Of a stretch of 64,000 nucleotides of DNA, positions 51,811 to 62,515 are shown one piece after another. The DNA is taken from positions 86,904-150,903 of the forward strand of contig NZ_JBHMFS010000015.1 of assembly GCF_051433165.1 (NCBI RefSeq). Direction: 5' to 3'. The notes under the pieces are model-generated. The model ran no database searches. It saw only the letters and a list, made by a program, of their open reading frames with translations, and had not been told where the DNA came from. Every line of letters begins with the position of its first letter. Positions within the stretch are counted from its first letter, which is position 1. This stretch comes from Falsiroseomonas sp051433165 (GTDB lineage: Bacteria > Pseudomonadota > Alphaproteobacteria > Acetobacterales > Acetobacteraceae). The translations under genes and the position numbers were made by a program.

Positions 51811-53439
51811 TCAGCTCAGCGCGAACCCCTCATAGCCCCGCACCGCCACCTCCTCGCAAATGCGGCGGTAATGCGCCATGCCGCCGGCATAAGGCATGAA
51901 GACGCGGGGCTTGCCCGGGACGTTGGCGCCGAGATACCAGGACGAGGCGGCCTGTGGCAGCAGCGTCGCCTCCGCCGCCGCATTCACCTGCGCCACCCAA
52001 TCCTCCGCCGCCTCCGGCTTCGCCTCAATGCGGGATACGCCGTCGGCGCGCAGGCGGGCGATGCAGTCGGTGATCCAGTCGACATGTTGCTCGATGGCAA
52101 CGGGCATGTTGCACAGAACGGAGGGGCTGCCGGGGCCGGTGATGGTGAACAGGTTCGGAAAGCCCGGCACGCCGAGGCCGAGATGGCTGCGCGGTCCCTC
52201 CGCCCAGGCATCCCGCAGCGAAAGCCCGCCGCGGCCCCTGATGTCGATGCGCAGCAGCGGCCCGGTCATGGCGTCGAAGCCGGTCGCGAAAACGATGATG
52301 TCGAGCGGGTAGTCCGCCTCGCTGGTCTCAATTCCGGTGCGGGTGATGCGCTGAATCGGCGCGCGGCGCACATCCACCAGCGCTACGTTGTCGCGGTTGA
52401 AGGTCTCGAAATAGTCGCTGTCGATCGGCGGGCGCTTCGCCGCATAGGGGTGGTCGATGTCGGCCAGCAGCGCGGCGGTGGCGGAATCGCGGACGATCTG
52501 ATGGATCTTCGCCTTGATGAAGGAGGCGGCCGTCTCGTTCGCCTCCAGGTCGCTGAGCAGGTCCTTGAAGGTGGCGCGGAACTGCAACCCGCCCTTCGCC
52601 CAGGCCGCCTCGTACAGGGCTAACCGTTCCTCCGGGGTGGCGGCCAGCGCCGAACGTTCCGAGATGCGGAAGGGATGCCCGTTCGTCGTCTCGCGCATCG
52701 TGCGCTTGATCTCGTCGGAGTTATCGCGGAGGTACTGCCGGAATTCCGGCGTCAGCGGCGCGTTCTGCGCCGGCACGCTATAGTTGGCAGTGCGCTGGAA
52801 CACCGTCAGGTGCCCCGCCGTCTGCGCGATGACCGGCGCAGCCTGGATGCCGGTGGAGCCCGTGCCGACGAGCCCGACGCGCTTGCCGGTGAATTCCACT
52901 CCCTCATGCGGCCACTCACCAGTGTGGACCCAACGCCCGCCGAATTCGCCGAGGCCCTCGATGCGCGGGACATTGGCGGTGGACAGGCAGCCGACCGCGG
53001 TAATCAGGTAGCGCGCCGCGATCTCCTCCCCCGCCTCGGTCCGCAGCCGCCATAGATTGGCTTCGACATCGTAACGCGCCGAAACCACGCGGGTGCCGAG
53101 CCGGATGCTGCGCCGCAGGTCGAAACGGTCGGCGACGTGGTTGAGGTAGCGCATGATCTCCGGCTGCTCGGGGTAGCGCTCCGACCACTCCCATTCCGCC
53201 AGCAATTCGTCGGAAAAGGTGTAGCAATAGGAATGGCTTTCCGAATCGCAGCGGGCGCCGGGATAGCGGTTCCAGTACCAGGTGCCGCCCACGCCATCGC
53301 CGGCCTCCAGCACCTGCACCACAAGCCCCAGCCGGTCGCGCAGCGCGTGCAACTGGTACAGGCCGGAGAAGCCGGCGCCGATGATGACCGCGTCGAGCGC
53401 GCCCGGTGGCGGAAGGCTGGCGGCGTGGTGGTCGGGCAT
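51811..53439 (-). CDS. Flavin monooxygenase, Baeyer-Villiger type
   Basis: 542 residues. FAD loop GAGFSGL is near residue 20, the Baeyer-Villiger fingerprint F-G-G-R-W-V-H-T-G-E-W is around residue 165, and the NADPH loop GTGSTGIQ follows. GGTWYWNRYPGARCD is also typical. The enzyme inserts oxygen next to ketones using NADPH and O2. It converges on the Liv operon and is divergent from a decayed PEP-hydrolase-like gene. Substrate unknown. Confidence 0.9.
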   Translation of the reverse strand: MPDHHAASLPPPGALDAVIIGAGFSGLYQLHALRDRLGLVVQVLEAGDGVGGTWYWNRYPGARCDSESHSYCYTFSDELLAEWEWSERYPEQPEIMRYLNHVADRFDLRRSIRLGTRVVSARYDVEANLWRLRTEAGEEIAARYLITAVGCLSTANVPRIEGLGEFGGRWVHTGEWPHEGVEFTGKRVGLVGTGSTGIQAAPVIAQTAGHLTVFQRTANYSVPAQNAPLTPEFRQYLRDNSDEIKRTMRETTNGHPFRISERSALAATPEERLALYEAAWAKGGLQFRATFKDLLSDLEANETAASFIKAKIHQIVRDSATAALLADIDHPYAAKRPPIDSDYFETFNRDNVALVDVRRAPIQRITRTGIETSEADYPLDIIVFATGFDAMTGPLLRIDIRGRGGLSLRDAWAEGPRSHLGLGVPGFPNLFTITGPGSPSVLCNMPVAIEQHVDWITDCIARLRADGVSRIEAKPEAAEDWVAQVNAAAEATLLPQAASSWYLGANVPGKPRVFMPYAGGMAHYRRICEEVAVRGYEGFALS

Positions 53440-53540
53440 GTCTGGCGGGCCCCTTCATGCGGCGCCCAATTCTGCGCCCCGGCGGGACCTGCCGCAAGCC
53501 GGCCGATGCCCGTGCTGCCTTGCCGGCCCAGCGGTGGAGG

Positions 53541-54628
53541 ATGGCGCGGCATGGCGAAGCGAACGAGATCCTGGTTGATGCGGCGATCGGCTTGGGCATG
53601 TCGGCGCGCGCCGCGGCCGATGGCGTCGCCGATTTCCTGCTGGTGCTGAATGCTGGCCTGCTGCGCGTGATGGGCACGCCCTCGCTCGCCGCCATGCTGC
53701 CGATCCGCGACCGCAACGCCTTCACCGATGGCTTCGCGCGGCAGGAGATCCTGGGCCGTGTCGGCATCCCCGTCTTCTTCGGCGCCGCCGCCTGCGATCC
53801 GCGCCGGGCCGTCCCCACCCTGCTCGACCGCATCCGCGACGCCGGCGACGACGGCATCGCCAACTTTCCGACCGCCATCCACCATGACGGCGAGTTCCGC
53901 GCGGCGCTGGAACAGGCTGGGCTCGGCTTCGCGCGGGAGGTGGAGATGCTGCGCGGCGCCCGCGCGCTCGGCCTGCCGATGCTGGGCTACGCTAAGACCC
54001 GGGCGGAGCTGGATGCCCTGCTGGCGGTGGGCGTGGACCCCGTCCGCCTGAATTTCGGCTGGAATTCAGGCGGCAGCCAGGGCGTGCCCAGCGGGGTGCC
54101 GCTGGACCAGGGGCGGAGCAGGCGCGGCGGCTGTTCGCGCATGTCCGGCGGGTGGCGCCGGGAACGCTATGCTTCGTGGAGGGTGGGCCAATTATCGACC
54201 CCGGCCGCCTTCTGCGGGTCTGCGACACATCCCGCGCCGATGGCTATGTCGGCGGCTCCACGCTGGTCCGGCTGCCACTCGAGATGTCGGTCATGCAGCC
54301 CACCTCTGCCTTCAAAGTGGCCGGGCTGCTGCGGGAGGAAGCGCCTGAGTGCGGGCGCATCCCAGGCCTTGTCGGCCGATCCCAGGCGGCGCGGCAACTG
54401 GCAGCAGCATGCCGTCCAGCAGTTCCGGCGCGGCGTCCCAGGCGGCCTGTTCCTGGTCTGGAAGGCGACGAAGGAGATCCACCACAACGTCGACAGCGAC
54501 CCCGACCCGACGTGTTCGGCGGCGGCACCGCCGCAGCCGCCGGGTCGATCGGCCATACGGCCGCAATCGGTCAGATCCTGGTGCTCGACCTCGTCTTTAA
54601 GGCGGACAGCATTATCACCTCCGTCTGA
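53541..54628 (+). pseudogene. PEP-hydrolase-family TIM-barrel gene, frameshifted, with possible sigma-54 AAA remnant
   Basis: Residues from NEILVDAAIGLGMSARAAADG through DPVRLNFGWNSGGSQG match the TIM-barrel 'phosphoenolpyruvate hydrolase' family. Homology continues in another frame after the G run at 54110-54113 (FAHVRRVAPGTLCFVEGGP, then STLVRLPLEMSVMQPTSAFK). One extra G would join them. Beyond residue 250 the text GLVGRSQAARQL resembles the start of a sigma-54 activator AAA domain, then decays. The start is uncertain; in-frame 53457 is also possible. The gene looks inactive. Confidence 0.65.
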
Positions 54629-54629
54629 A

Positions 54630-55005
54630 TGACGGACCACGGCGGATCGCTTGGGCATCAAGCTGCGCAGCGACCACAGCAGCTCATAGAGTGCACGCGC
54701 GGCGCTGCCGGAGAGGTTGGTGACGACGAAGCGGGTATCGACGCCATCGGGCCCGGCCTCGACGCGGGCGATGATGCGCTCGACGCGGCTCCAGCTTGCG
54801 GCGCCGTCGCGGAATGCCTTGAACTGCGCAGCTTCGGCGCATCTGGTGCGCCGCCGCGCAGCGCGACGGTGCTCTGCTCCAGCGCCAGGATGGGACGGCG
54901 CAGCGTCGACGTCGGGGCGACGCCGAGCAGAAAGGACAGGCCCGCGGCGCGGCAGAAGTCGAGCACCTCCGGCGCGCAGTCGTGGCAGCCGGCGCGGACC
55001 AGATC
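54630..55005 (-). pseudogene. Remnant of an IS1380-type transposase
   Basis: Minus-strand text reads RAGCHDCAPEVLDFCRAAG and LSFLLGVAPTSTLRR in one frame, then FKAFRDGAASWSRVERIIAR and VEAGPDGVDTRFVVTNL in another, then LLWSLRSLMPKRS. These are consecutive blocks of IS1380-family transposases, with a frameshift in the middle and a deletion between ALYE and LLWSLR that removes the catalytic tail. No terminal repeats were identified. The element is dead. Confidence 0.7.
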
Positions 55006-55142
55006 TCGACCCGCGACTCAAGGCTGGGGATGGCGCGCACATCTTAACGCTGGCGGCCGATTACCGCTCGGTTCAGGCGCTGGAGGCCTTGTGGGATGAA
55101 CTCGCCGGATTGCACGGCAGCCCGCTGCATCTTTGACCTCAG

Positions 55143-55174
55143 TCCTGGCCTCCTGGCCTCCTGGCCTCCTGGCG
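55143..55174. repeat. Short tandem repeat, TCCTGGCC x4
   Basis: Three perfect eight-base units TCCTGGCC followed by a fourth with a changed last base, in the decayed interval between the IS remnant and the TetR gene. The interval 55006-55346 otherwise holds no gene I can support; open frames there are unsupported by start sites. Confidence 0.8.
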
Positions 55175-55346
55175 CTGCTGCTGCAGATGACCAGCGCGGA
55201 GGTGGTGGCCCGGCTGCCACCCACCGGCAATCTGTGCGACTTCGGCGTGATGACGACCGAGGACGACCGGCAGATCGGCGTGCCGCCGCGCGTCATCCGC
55301 GCCCCGTTCACAGCGCATCCGGCATTGGATTCAAAGAACGGCACCA

Positions 55347-56102
55347 TCAAAGCCTGGGACCAGACTCTATGTCTGGGGACGGATCGCGACCGAACAGAGT
55401 GCGGAACCAGCACGCCGAAAGCAGGTCCGCCACCGCATTCTCTGGCATCGCCGCGAGCGGCCCGATCGCAGGCCGCACATAAAGGTCGCGCAGCACACCT
55501 TCGACCATGGCGATGCAGGCCAGGGCGCGAGCGGATTTCTCCACCTCCGGCAATGCCGCGGCCGAGGGTTCATGGCGTTCCCACGCCCGCACCACCCGCG
55601 CCGCCAGCGCAAGGTTGGCCGTTTGGCCGATCCGCGCGAATTCGGGGTGGGCATTGCCGAGCTGCATCAGGCACCGCATCAGCCCGGCATTCCCGCGGTA
55701 GACGCGCACATAGTAGCGGTTGGCGGCACGGATGCGGTCGTAGATCGGCGCTGCAGCAGGCGATCCGGGGCGGCGCTGGCGCACGGTTGCCATGAAATCC
55801 GACAGCACCACCTGCGCCGCGGTGCTGCCGTCGGGCCAGTAGCGATAGAAGGTGCCATGCGCGAGCCCGGCCTCGGCCGCGCAATCGGCGACGCGCAGCT
55901 CGTGCAGCCCGCCCATTTCCAGCAGCCGCGCGACGGACAGCATCAGACGCAGGCGCGTACGGATGGTCTTGGGCTGCGCGGTGGCGGCGGCAAGACGATG
56001 GTTCAGCTGCTCGCAGTAGATGAAAGGGCCTCGCGCCTCTGGCGAGGGCGCTTTGGGCGCCCCAGAGGTCGGGGCCTTTTGTGATGTTGACATCAGCGTC
56101 AT
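55347..56102 (-). CDS. TetR-family transcriptional regulator
   Basis: About 251 residues. The helix-turn-helix lies at roughly residues 48-92 (RLRLMLSVARLLEMGGLHELRVADCAAEAGLAHGTFYRYW in pieces), and the C-terminal two-thirds is a helical ligand domain. The N-terminal 40 residues are extra. Starts at 56102 or 56093 are possible. It is divergent from the acyl-CoA ligase gene with about 50 bases between, so it probably controls that pathway, perhaps sensing its CoA ester. Confidence 0.82.
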   Translation of the reverse strand: MTLMSTSQKAPTSGAPKAPSPEARGPFIYCEQLNHRLAAATAQPKTIRTRLRLMLSVARLLEMGGLHELRVADCAAEAGLAHGTFYRYWPDGSTAAQVVLSDFMATVRQRRPGSPAAAPIYDRIRAANRYYVRVYRGNAGLMRCLMQLGNAHPEFARIGQTANLALAARVVRAWERHEPSAAALPEVEKSARALACIAMVEGVLRDLYVRPAIGPLAAMPENAVADLLSACWFRTLFGRDPSPDIESGPRL

Positions 56103-56116
56103 TTACCGCAAGCGTT

Positions 56117-56154
56117 GTGCCAAGACCAGGGAATTTGGGAGAGGTCGTGCCAAG
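56117..56154. promoter_or_regulatory. Direct repeat GTGCCAAG in the TetR/ligase gap
   Basis: GTGCCAAG occurs at 56117-56124 and 56147-56154, 30 bases apart, in the space between the divergent tetR and ligase genes; the second copy abuts the GTG start. It could be a regulator-binding or chance repeat; nothing else palindromic was seen. Confidence 0.25.
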
Positions 56155-57804
56155 GTGCCATCCCCGAACGACACGCCGGTAAACGACCCGGTGCTCGCGG
56201 CCCATGCGGCAATGCGGGCGCGGATCGAGGCGCCACCCTTCGCCCTCTCGCTCGGCGCCTTCGTGGATGAGGCGGCGGCGGCGCATGGCGCAGCGCCGCT
56301 CTGGCGCTTCATCGATGCGCCAGATGTGCTGCCGCTGCGCGAGATCACCTACGCCGGCCTGGCGGAGGCGACGCGGCGCGTGGCATCGGGCCTGGCGCAG
56401 GCGGGCGTGCGGCGTGGCGACCGTGTCGGCGTGATGCTGCCGAACATCCCCGCCTTTCCCGTGTCGTGGCTCGCGCTCGCACGGCTCGGCGCCATCATGA
56501 TCCCGATAAACACGGGCTACACCGCGCGCGAGCTGGATTATGTGTTGGGCGATGGCGGCGCCTCGCATCTCGTTGTGCATGAGGACGCATTGCCTTCGCT
56601 GGAAGAGCTGCTGGCGCAGCGGCCGATCCTCGATCCCGGCAACATCCATGTCGTTGGCCGCGTTCCGCCGGGGATGCGCGACTGGATGGCGCTGCTGGGC
56701 GGCGATCCGTCCGGGCCGCTGGGTGAGCCGCCCGGGCTCGATGATCTGGTGAACCTGCAATACACTTCGGGCACCACGGGCTTCCCGAAGGGCTGCATGC
56801 TGACCCACCGCTACTGGCTGACGCTCGGGCGCGTCGCGGCCGGGCGGGGCGGCGATGTTGGCGTGGTGCTGGCGGCGCAGCCCTTCTACTACATGGACCC
56901 GCAATGGCTGCTGCTGATGGCGATGCATCTCGGCGGCCGCTTCGTAGTGGCACCGCGGCCATCGGCGACGCGCTTCCTGGACTGGGTGCGGCGCGAGGGC
57001 GTGGAATACTGCATCTTCCCGCAGATCGTGCTGAAGCAGCCGGAATCGCCCGAAGATTCGCGCACCGCGCTGAAGCGCGTCTCCATCTTCGGCCTCCGAT
57101 CCGACATGCACGCCGCAATGGAACGGCGCTTCCGCTGCGTGGCGCGGGAGAGCTTCGGCATGACTGAGATCGGCTCCGGCCTCACCACCCCGCCCGAAGC
57201 GGTGGAGATGATCGGCAGCGGCACCTGCGGCCTACCCTCGCCCTTCCGTGAGGCCAGTATCCGCGACCCCGACGGCCGCGAACTGGGCGCCGAGGAAATC
57301 GGCGAACTCTGGATCCGCGGCCCCGGCATCCTCAAGGGCTATTGGAACAAGCCGGAGGCCACCGCGGAGGCCTTTCGCGACGGCGGTTGGTTCCGCACCG
57401 GCGACCTGTTCCGTCGCGATGCGCGCGGCTTCCATTATATCGTCGGCCGCGTGAAGGACATGATCCGCCGTTCCTCGGAGAACATCGCCGCGCGCGAGGT
57501 GGAGGCGGTGCTACTGCAGATGGATGCGGTGGAGGAGGCTGCGGTGATCGGCGTGCCGGATGCCGATCGCGGGCAGGAGGTAAAGGCCTGCCTGGTGCTG
57601 AAGCCCGGGCTCGGCCAGGCAGAATTGCCGCCGGAGGCGGTCTTCGCGCATTGCATGGCGCAACTCGCGCGGTTCAAGGTGCCACGATTCCTGGAATACC
57701 GGACGTCGTTGCCGAAGACGCCGTCACAGAAGATCGCCAAACATGTGTTGATCGCCGAACGCCCCGACCTACGCGAGGGCGCGATCGACCGGCTGAGGAT
57801 CTGA
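56155..57804 (+). CDS. AMP-dependent acyl-CoA ligase
   Basis: 549-residue ANL-superfamily adenylating enzyme. The P-loop is YTSGTTGFPKG, the A5 block is SFGMTEIGSGL, the hinge region reads TGDLFRRDARGFHYIVGRVKDMI, and the C-terminal catalytic lysine is likely in KTPSQKIAKH. It activates a carboxylic acid to its CoA thioester. GTG 56155 is chosen because GGGAGAGG lies upstream and the length fits; an earlier open frame has no start support. It is followed by an enoyl-CoA hydratase gene. Confidence 0.87.
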   Translation: MPSPNDTPVNDPVLAAHAAMRARIEAPPFALSLGAFVDEAAAAHGAAPLWRFIDAPDVLPLREITYAGLAEATRRVASGLAQAGVRRGDRVGVMLPNIPAFPVSWLALARLGAIMIPINTGYTARELDYVLGDGGASHLVVHEDALPSLEELLAQRPILDPGNIHVVGRVPPGMRDWMALLGGDPSGPLGEPPGLDDLVNLQYTSGTTGFPKGCMLTHRYWLTLGRVAAGRGGDVGVVLAAQPFYYMDPQWLLLMAMHLGGRFVVAPRPSATRFLDWVRREGVEYCIFPQIVLKQPESPEDSRTALKRVSIFGLRSDMHAAMERRFRCVARESFGMTEIGSGLTTPPEAVEMIGSGTCGLPSPFREASIRDPDGRELGAEEIGELWIRGPGILKGYWNKPEATAEAFRDGGWFRTGDLFRRDARGFHYIVGRVKDMIRRSSENIAAREVEAVLLQMDAVEEAAVIGVPDADRGQEVKACLVLKPGLGQAELPPEAVFAHCMAQLARFKVPRFLEYRTSLPKTPSQKIAKHVLIAERPDLREGAIDRLRI

Positions 57805-57807
57805 ATC

Positions 57808-58611
57808 ATGCTTCGCTATGAGACCGACGGGCCGCTCGCCATCTTCACCATCGACAACGGTACGGTGAACCCGACGACGCCAGCGATGCACAAGGAATTG
57901 CACGCGGCAATGACGCGCTTCCTGCGCGATCCCGATATCCGCTGCGGCATCCTGACCGGCGCCGGCGATCGCGCCTTCTGTGCTGGCGATGACATCAAAT
58001 CTCCGCGGCGGGCGATGACGCCGAAAGATCAGCTCGGCGACCATCTCTGGCCACATTCCACCGAGGGCGAGACGCCGCACGATTTCAGCTGGTCGCGCGA
58101 TGTGATCCTGATGGAGCGGTTCAAGCCGATCATCGGTGCGGTCAATGGCTGGTGCCTCGGCATGGGGCTGATCTACCTGCTGACGCTGACCGATATTCGC
58201 ATCGCCGCGACCACTGCGCGCTTCGGCTTCCCGGAAGTGGCCTATGGCATGGGCGGCGCCGGCGGTTCGACACGGCTGCTGCGCCAGATGCCGCCGACCG
58301 CGGCGATGTGGATGCTGCTGACCGGTGAGCCGATGACGGCGGCGGAGGCGGAGCGCAACTTCCTCATCAACCGCGTCGTCGAACCCGGACGCCTGATGGA
58401 GGAGGCGCGGCGGATCGCCACCGGCATCTGCCGCCATCCGCCTGCCGCCGTGCGCGTTGAGATGGAAGCCTCCTACCGCGCGCAGGATCTCAGCCGCGCC
58501 GATGCGGTGGCCTTCACCAAGCACCTTTACCGGTTGCAGCGCCTCGGGCTGTCCGACGGTGGGGACCTGCTGGAGGATGGCTTCCTGTATCGCCGTGGCG
58601 ATCAGGCATGA
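57808..58611 (+). CDS. Enoyl-CoA hydratase/isomerase family protein
   Basis: 267-residue crotonase-fold enzyme. GDRAFCAGDDIKSP and VNGWCLGMGLIYLLTLTDIRIAA hold the two oxyanion-hole NH groups; the second Glu typical of hydratases is not clear, so dehydratase, isomerase or hydrolase activity is possible. It starts three bases after the ligase stop, so it acts on that ligase product. Length is normal. Confidence 0.88.
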   Translation: MLRYETDGPLAIFTIDNGTVNPTTPAMHKELHAAMTRFLRDPDIRCGILTGAGDRAFCAGDDIKSPRRAMTPKDQLGDHLWPHSTEGETPHDFSWSRDVILMERFKPIIGAVNGWCLGMGLIYLLTLTDIRIAATTARFGFPEVAYGMGGAGGSTRLLRQMPPTAAMWMLLTGEPMTAAEAERNFLINRVVEPGRLMEEARRIATGICRHPPAAVRVEMEASYRAQDLSRADAVAFTKHLYRLQRLGLSDGGDLLEDGFLYRRGDQA

Positions 58612-58712
58612 TGCGTGGACTTGGCGGATCGGGGCTTGATCCTGTGCCGCCCGCGATGTTGCACTGACGGTCCTCGTCCGAGGCACCGGAACCAGAAAAA
58701 GGGAGAGCAGGC

Positions 58713-59771
58713 ATGTCCATCCAGACGACACGCAGGGCCGTACTCGGCGCGGGGCTCGCCGCCGCGACGCTGCCGCTGCCCGCGATCGCACAAAGCAGCG
58801 TGCCCAAGCCGGACCGGATCGTCGTCAACGCCTCCGGTGGCGCCATGGCGAACCTGTTCCGCCGCACCTACAATGCGGAGTTCGAGAAGCGCCACGGCAT
58901 TCGCGTGGTCGACACCTCGCCAGTCGATTTCGGCAAGCTGCGCGCCATGGTCGAGAGCGGTAATGTCGAATGGAGCGTGACGGAACTCGGCGGGCAGGAC
59001 TTCGTGCGCGCCAAGAACATGAACCTGCTGGAGCCGCTCGACCTTTCGATCATCGACCTGTCGAAGTACCCAGCCGCCGTGCGCGACACCCACGCCTTCC
59101 CCTCCTCGGTCTATTCGACCGTGATGGCGTATCGGACGGACGTGTTCCGCGACGGCAGCCACCCGAAGGGCTGGGCGGAGTTCTGGGATGTGGGGCGCTT
59201 CCCCGGGCCGCGCTCGCTGCGTAACCATCCGGTGGACAATCTTGAATTCGCGCTGCTGGCGGATGGCGTCGAGCCTGACAAGCTCTACCCGATCGACATC
59301 GATCGTGCGCTGCGCAAGCTGACGGAGCTGCGGCCGCATATCTCGGTGTGGTGGACCACGGGCGCGCAGCCGGCGCAGCTTCTGGTGGACCGGGAGGTCG
59401 TGCTCGCCTCCGGCTGGAACGGACGCTTCTACGACATCGCCAAGCGCGGCGCGCCGGTCGCGGTGGAATGGCAGGGTGGCTCCGCCAAGCAGAACGCCTT
59501 CGGCATCCCCCGCGGGGCACCCCACCTGCATTGGGCGAACCAGTTCCTCCAGGTGATGACCACCCCGCAGCTCCAGGCCGTCTATGCGACGGAGCTGGCC
59601 TACCCCGGCCTGCATCCGGACACGCTGAATTTTGTCGCCGACGACGTGAAGCCGCACCTGCCGACCACGCCCGCCAATCTGGAGAAGCAGTTCTGGCTCG
59701 GCGTGGACTGGTGGACGGAAAACGGCCAGCGCGCGCAGGAAGCCTGGAACCGCTGGATGTTGCGGCGCTGA
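58713..59771 (+). CDS. PotD-type ABC transporter substrate-binding protein
   Basis: 352-residue periplasmic protein with a Tat-type signal (TTRRAVLGAG, Arg7-Arg8; cleavage near AIA-QS). The fold is of the spermidine/putrescine (SBP_bac) class: VVNASGGAMANLFRRTYNAEFEKRHGI and GWAEFWDVGRFPG. The ligand is likely a polyamine, amino sugar or aromatic amine, given the following oxidase. It leads a five-gene transporter-oxidase set. Confidence 0.87.
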   Translation: MSIQTTRRAVLGAGLAAATLPLPAIAQSSVPKPDRIVVNASGGAMANLFRRTYNAEFEKRHGIRVVDTSPVDFGKLRAMVESGNVEWSVTELGGQDFVRAKNMNLLEPLDLSIIDLSKYPAAVRDTHAFPSSVYSTVMAYRTDVFRDGSHPKGWAEFWDVGRFPGPRSLRNHPVDNLEFALLADGVEPDKLYPIDIDRALRKLTELRPHISVWWTTGAQPAQLLVDREVVLASGWNGRFYDIAKRGAPVAVEWQGGSAKQNAFGIPRGAPHLHWANQFLQVMTTPQLQAVYATELAYPGLHPDTLNFVADDVKPHLPTTPANLEKQFWLGVDWWTENGQRAQEAWNRWMLRR

Positions 59772-59796
59772 TGGCCTGGCTGCGGGAGGGCATGGC

Positions 59797-60838
<1,042 letters not shown>

Positions 60839-60858
<20 letters not shown>

Positions 60859-61702
60859 CCGCCGGCGCGCCGACCCCGCGCGGGCGCGGGAGCGGATGCT
60901 GGTGATGCTGGCGCTGCCGGCGCTGCTGCTGCTCGGCGTGATCTTTATCTGGCCGCTGCTGCGGCTGCTGTCGATGTCGGTGGCCGACGGTACGCTCGAT
61001 CAGTTCGAGAAGGCGGCGCTCGACGATCTCTATGTCATGGTGCTGTACGGGAGCATGGAGATCGCGGTGCTGGTTACCGTGATCTGCCTGGCGCTCGCCT
61101 ATCCAGTGGCGGCATGGCTGGCGCAGGCGGGGCGCACGGGCTTCATCCTCGGCATGTTCTTCCTGCTGCTGCCGTTCTGGACCAGCATCCTGGTACGCAC
61201 TTATGCATGGATGGTGCTGCTCGGGCGCAACGGCGTGATCAACCGCACGCTGCGCGACTGGGGCTTGATCGAGTTTCCCCTGCCGCTGCTGCACAACCTC
61301 ACCGGCGTGCTGATCGGCATCGTCCATGTCATGCTGCCCTACATGGTCATCCCGATCTATGCCGCGCTGCTGCGCATCGATCCCGACCTGCGCCGTGCGG
61401 CTGAAGGTCTCGGCGCACCAGCCTGGCGCGCCTTCCTGCGCGTGACGCTGCCGCTCTCCTTGCCCGGCGTCTTCGCCGGCTGCGCGCTGGTCTTCGTCAT
61501 CACGCTCGGCTTCTTCATCACGCCGGCGCTGCTGGGCGGTGGGCAGGTGATGATGATCGCGATGCTGATCGAGCAGCAGGTGCGCGAATTCCTCGATTGG
61601 AACTTCGCCGCGGCGCTGGCGACGGTGCTGTTGGCGGCGACGCTGGTGATCTACGCGGCGCTCGCGAAGCTGACGGGGGGGCAGGGCCATGGCGCACGCT
61701 AG
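60839..61702 (+). CDS. Pot-type ABC transporter permease (PotB-like)
   Basis: 287 residues with about six helices. The EAA loop AAEGLGAPAWRAFLRVTLPLSLPGVFAG is visible. ATG 60839 is preferred over ATG 60833 because GGAGG (60828-60832) lies six bases before it. It overlaps the ATPase by 20 bases and the second permease by 14. It takes substrate from the PotD-type protein. Confidence 0.9.
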
Positions 61703-62504
61703 GCGACAGCCGCGCAACGTCGGTCGAATCCTGCTGACCATCTTCGCCGGCCTGGTCTTTGCCTTCCTGATGGTGCCGCTTCTGGTGGTGTTCCCGATCT
61801 CCGTCTCCTCGGCCTCCTACCTGCAATTCCCGCCGCCGGGTTTCTCCTGGCAGTGGTATCAGCGCTACCTCGATGACCCCACCTGGATCGAGGCCACGAT
61901 ACGCAGCTTCAAGGTCGCCATCCTCTGTACGGTGCTGTCGATGGGCCTCGGCGTGCCGCTGTCCTTCGCGCTGGTGCGGTCGCGGCTGCGTGGCATGCGG
62001 ATCGCGGACCGGCTGGTGGCTGCGCCGATCATCGTGCCGAACATCATCATCTCCATCGCGATCTACAGCCTGTTCGCCAAGCTGCAGCTGATCGGCGTCT
62101 GGTATGGCATCGCGGTAGCGCATACCATTCTCGCGCTGCCTTTCGTTGTGATCCTGGTCAGCGCCGGGCTGCGCACCTTCGACGAGGCGCAGGAACAGGC
62201 CGCAATGGGGCTCGGCGCGTCCTGGCCCGTCGCGGTCTGGCGCATAACCCTCCCGCAGCTGCGGCCTAGCCTGATCTCCGCCGCCTTCCTGGCCTTCGTC
62301 ACCTCGTTCGATGAGCTGGTGATCGCGATGTTCCTGTCCGGCGCATCGATGACGCTGCCGAAGAAGATGTTCGACAACATCATGCTGGAGATCGACCCGA
62401 CCATCGCAGCGGTCTCCGTGCTGCAGATTTTCCTGGCCTGCATCTGCCTGGGCATCGCGACGCTGTTCGGCCGCGGCGTGGTACCTGGCACGGCCGGACG
62501 ATGA
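61689..62504 (+). CDS. Pot-type ABC transporter permease (PotC-like)
   Basis: 271 residues with about six helices. The coupling loop is AAMGLGASWPVAVWRITLPQLRPSL. Related block VTSFDELVIAMFLSGASMTLPKKMF is the PotC hallmark. It overlaps the first permease by 14 bases and the oxidase frame by four bases if ATG 62501 is used. It completes the channel. Confidence 0.9.
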   Translation: MAHARRQPRNVGRILLTIFAGLVFAFLMVPLLVVFPISVSSASYLQFPPPGFSWQWYQRYLDDPTWIEATIRSFKVAILCTVLSMGLGVPLSFALVRSRLRGMRIADRLVAAPIIVPNIIISIAIYSLFAKLQLIGVWYGIAVAHTILALPFVVILVSAGLRTFDEAQEQAAMGLGASWPVAVWRITLPQLRPSLISAAFLAFVTSFDELVIAMFLSGASMTLPKKMFDNIMLEIDPTIAAVSVLQIFLACICLGIATLFGRGVVPGTAGR

Positions 62505-62515
62505 GGAACGACGCC

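Noticed and set aside
55133..55795. Plus-strand open frame with protein-like text around 55190-55370.
   Set aside because: No start site, no recognised family, and it runs antisense into the TetR gene.
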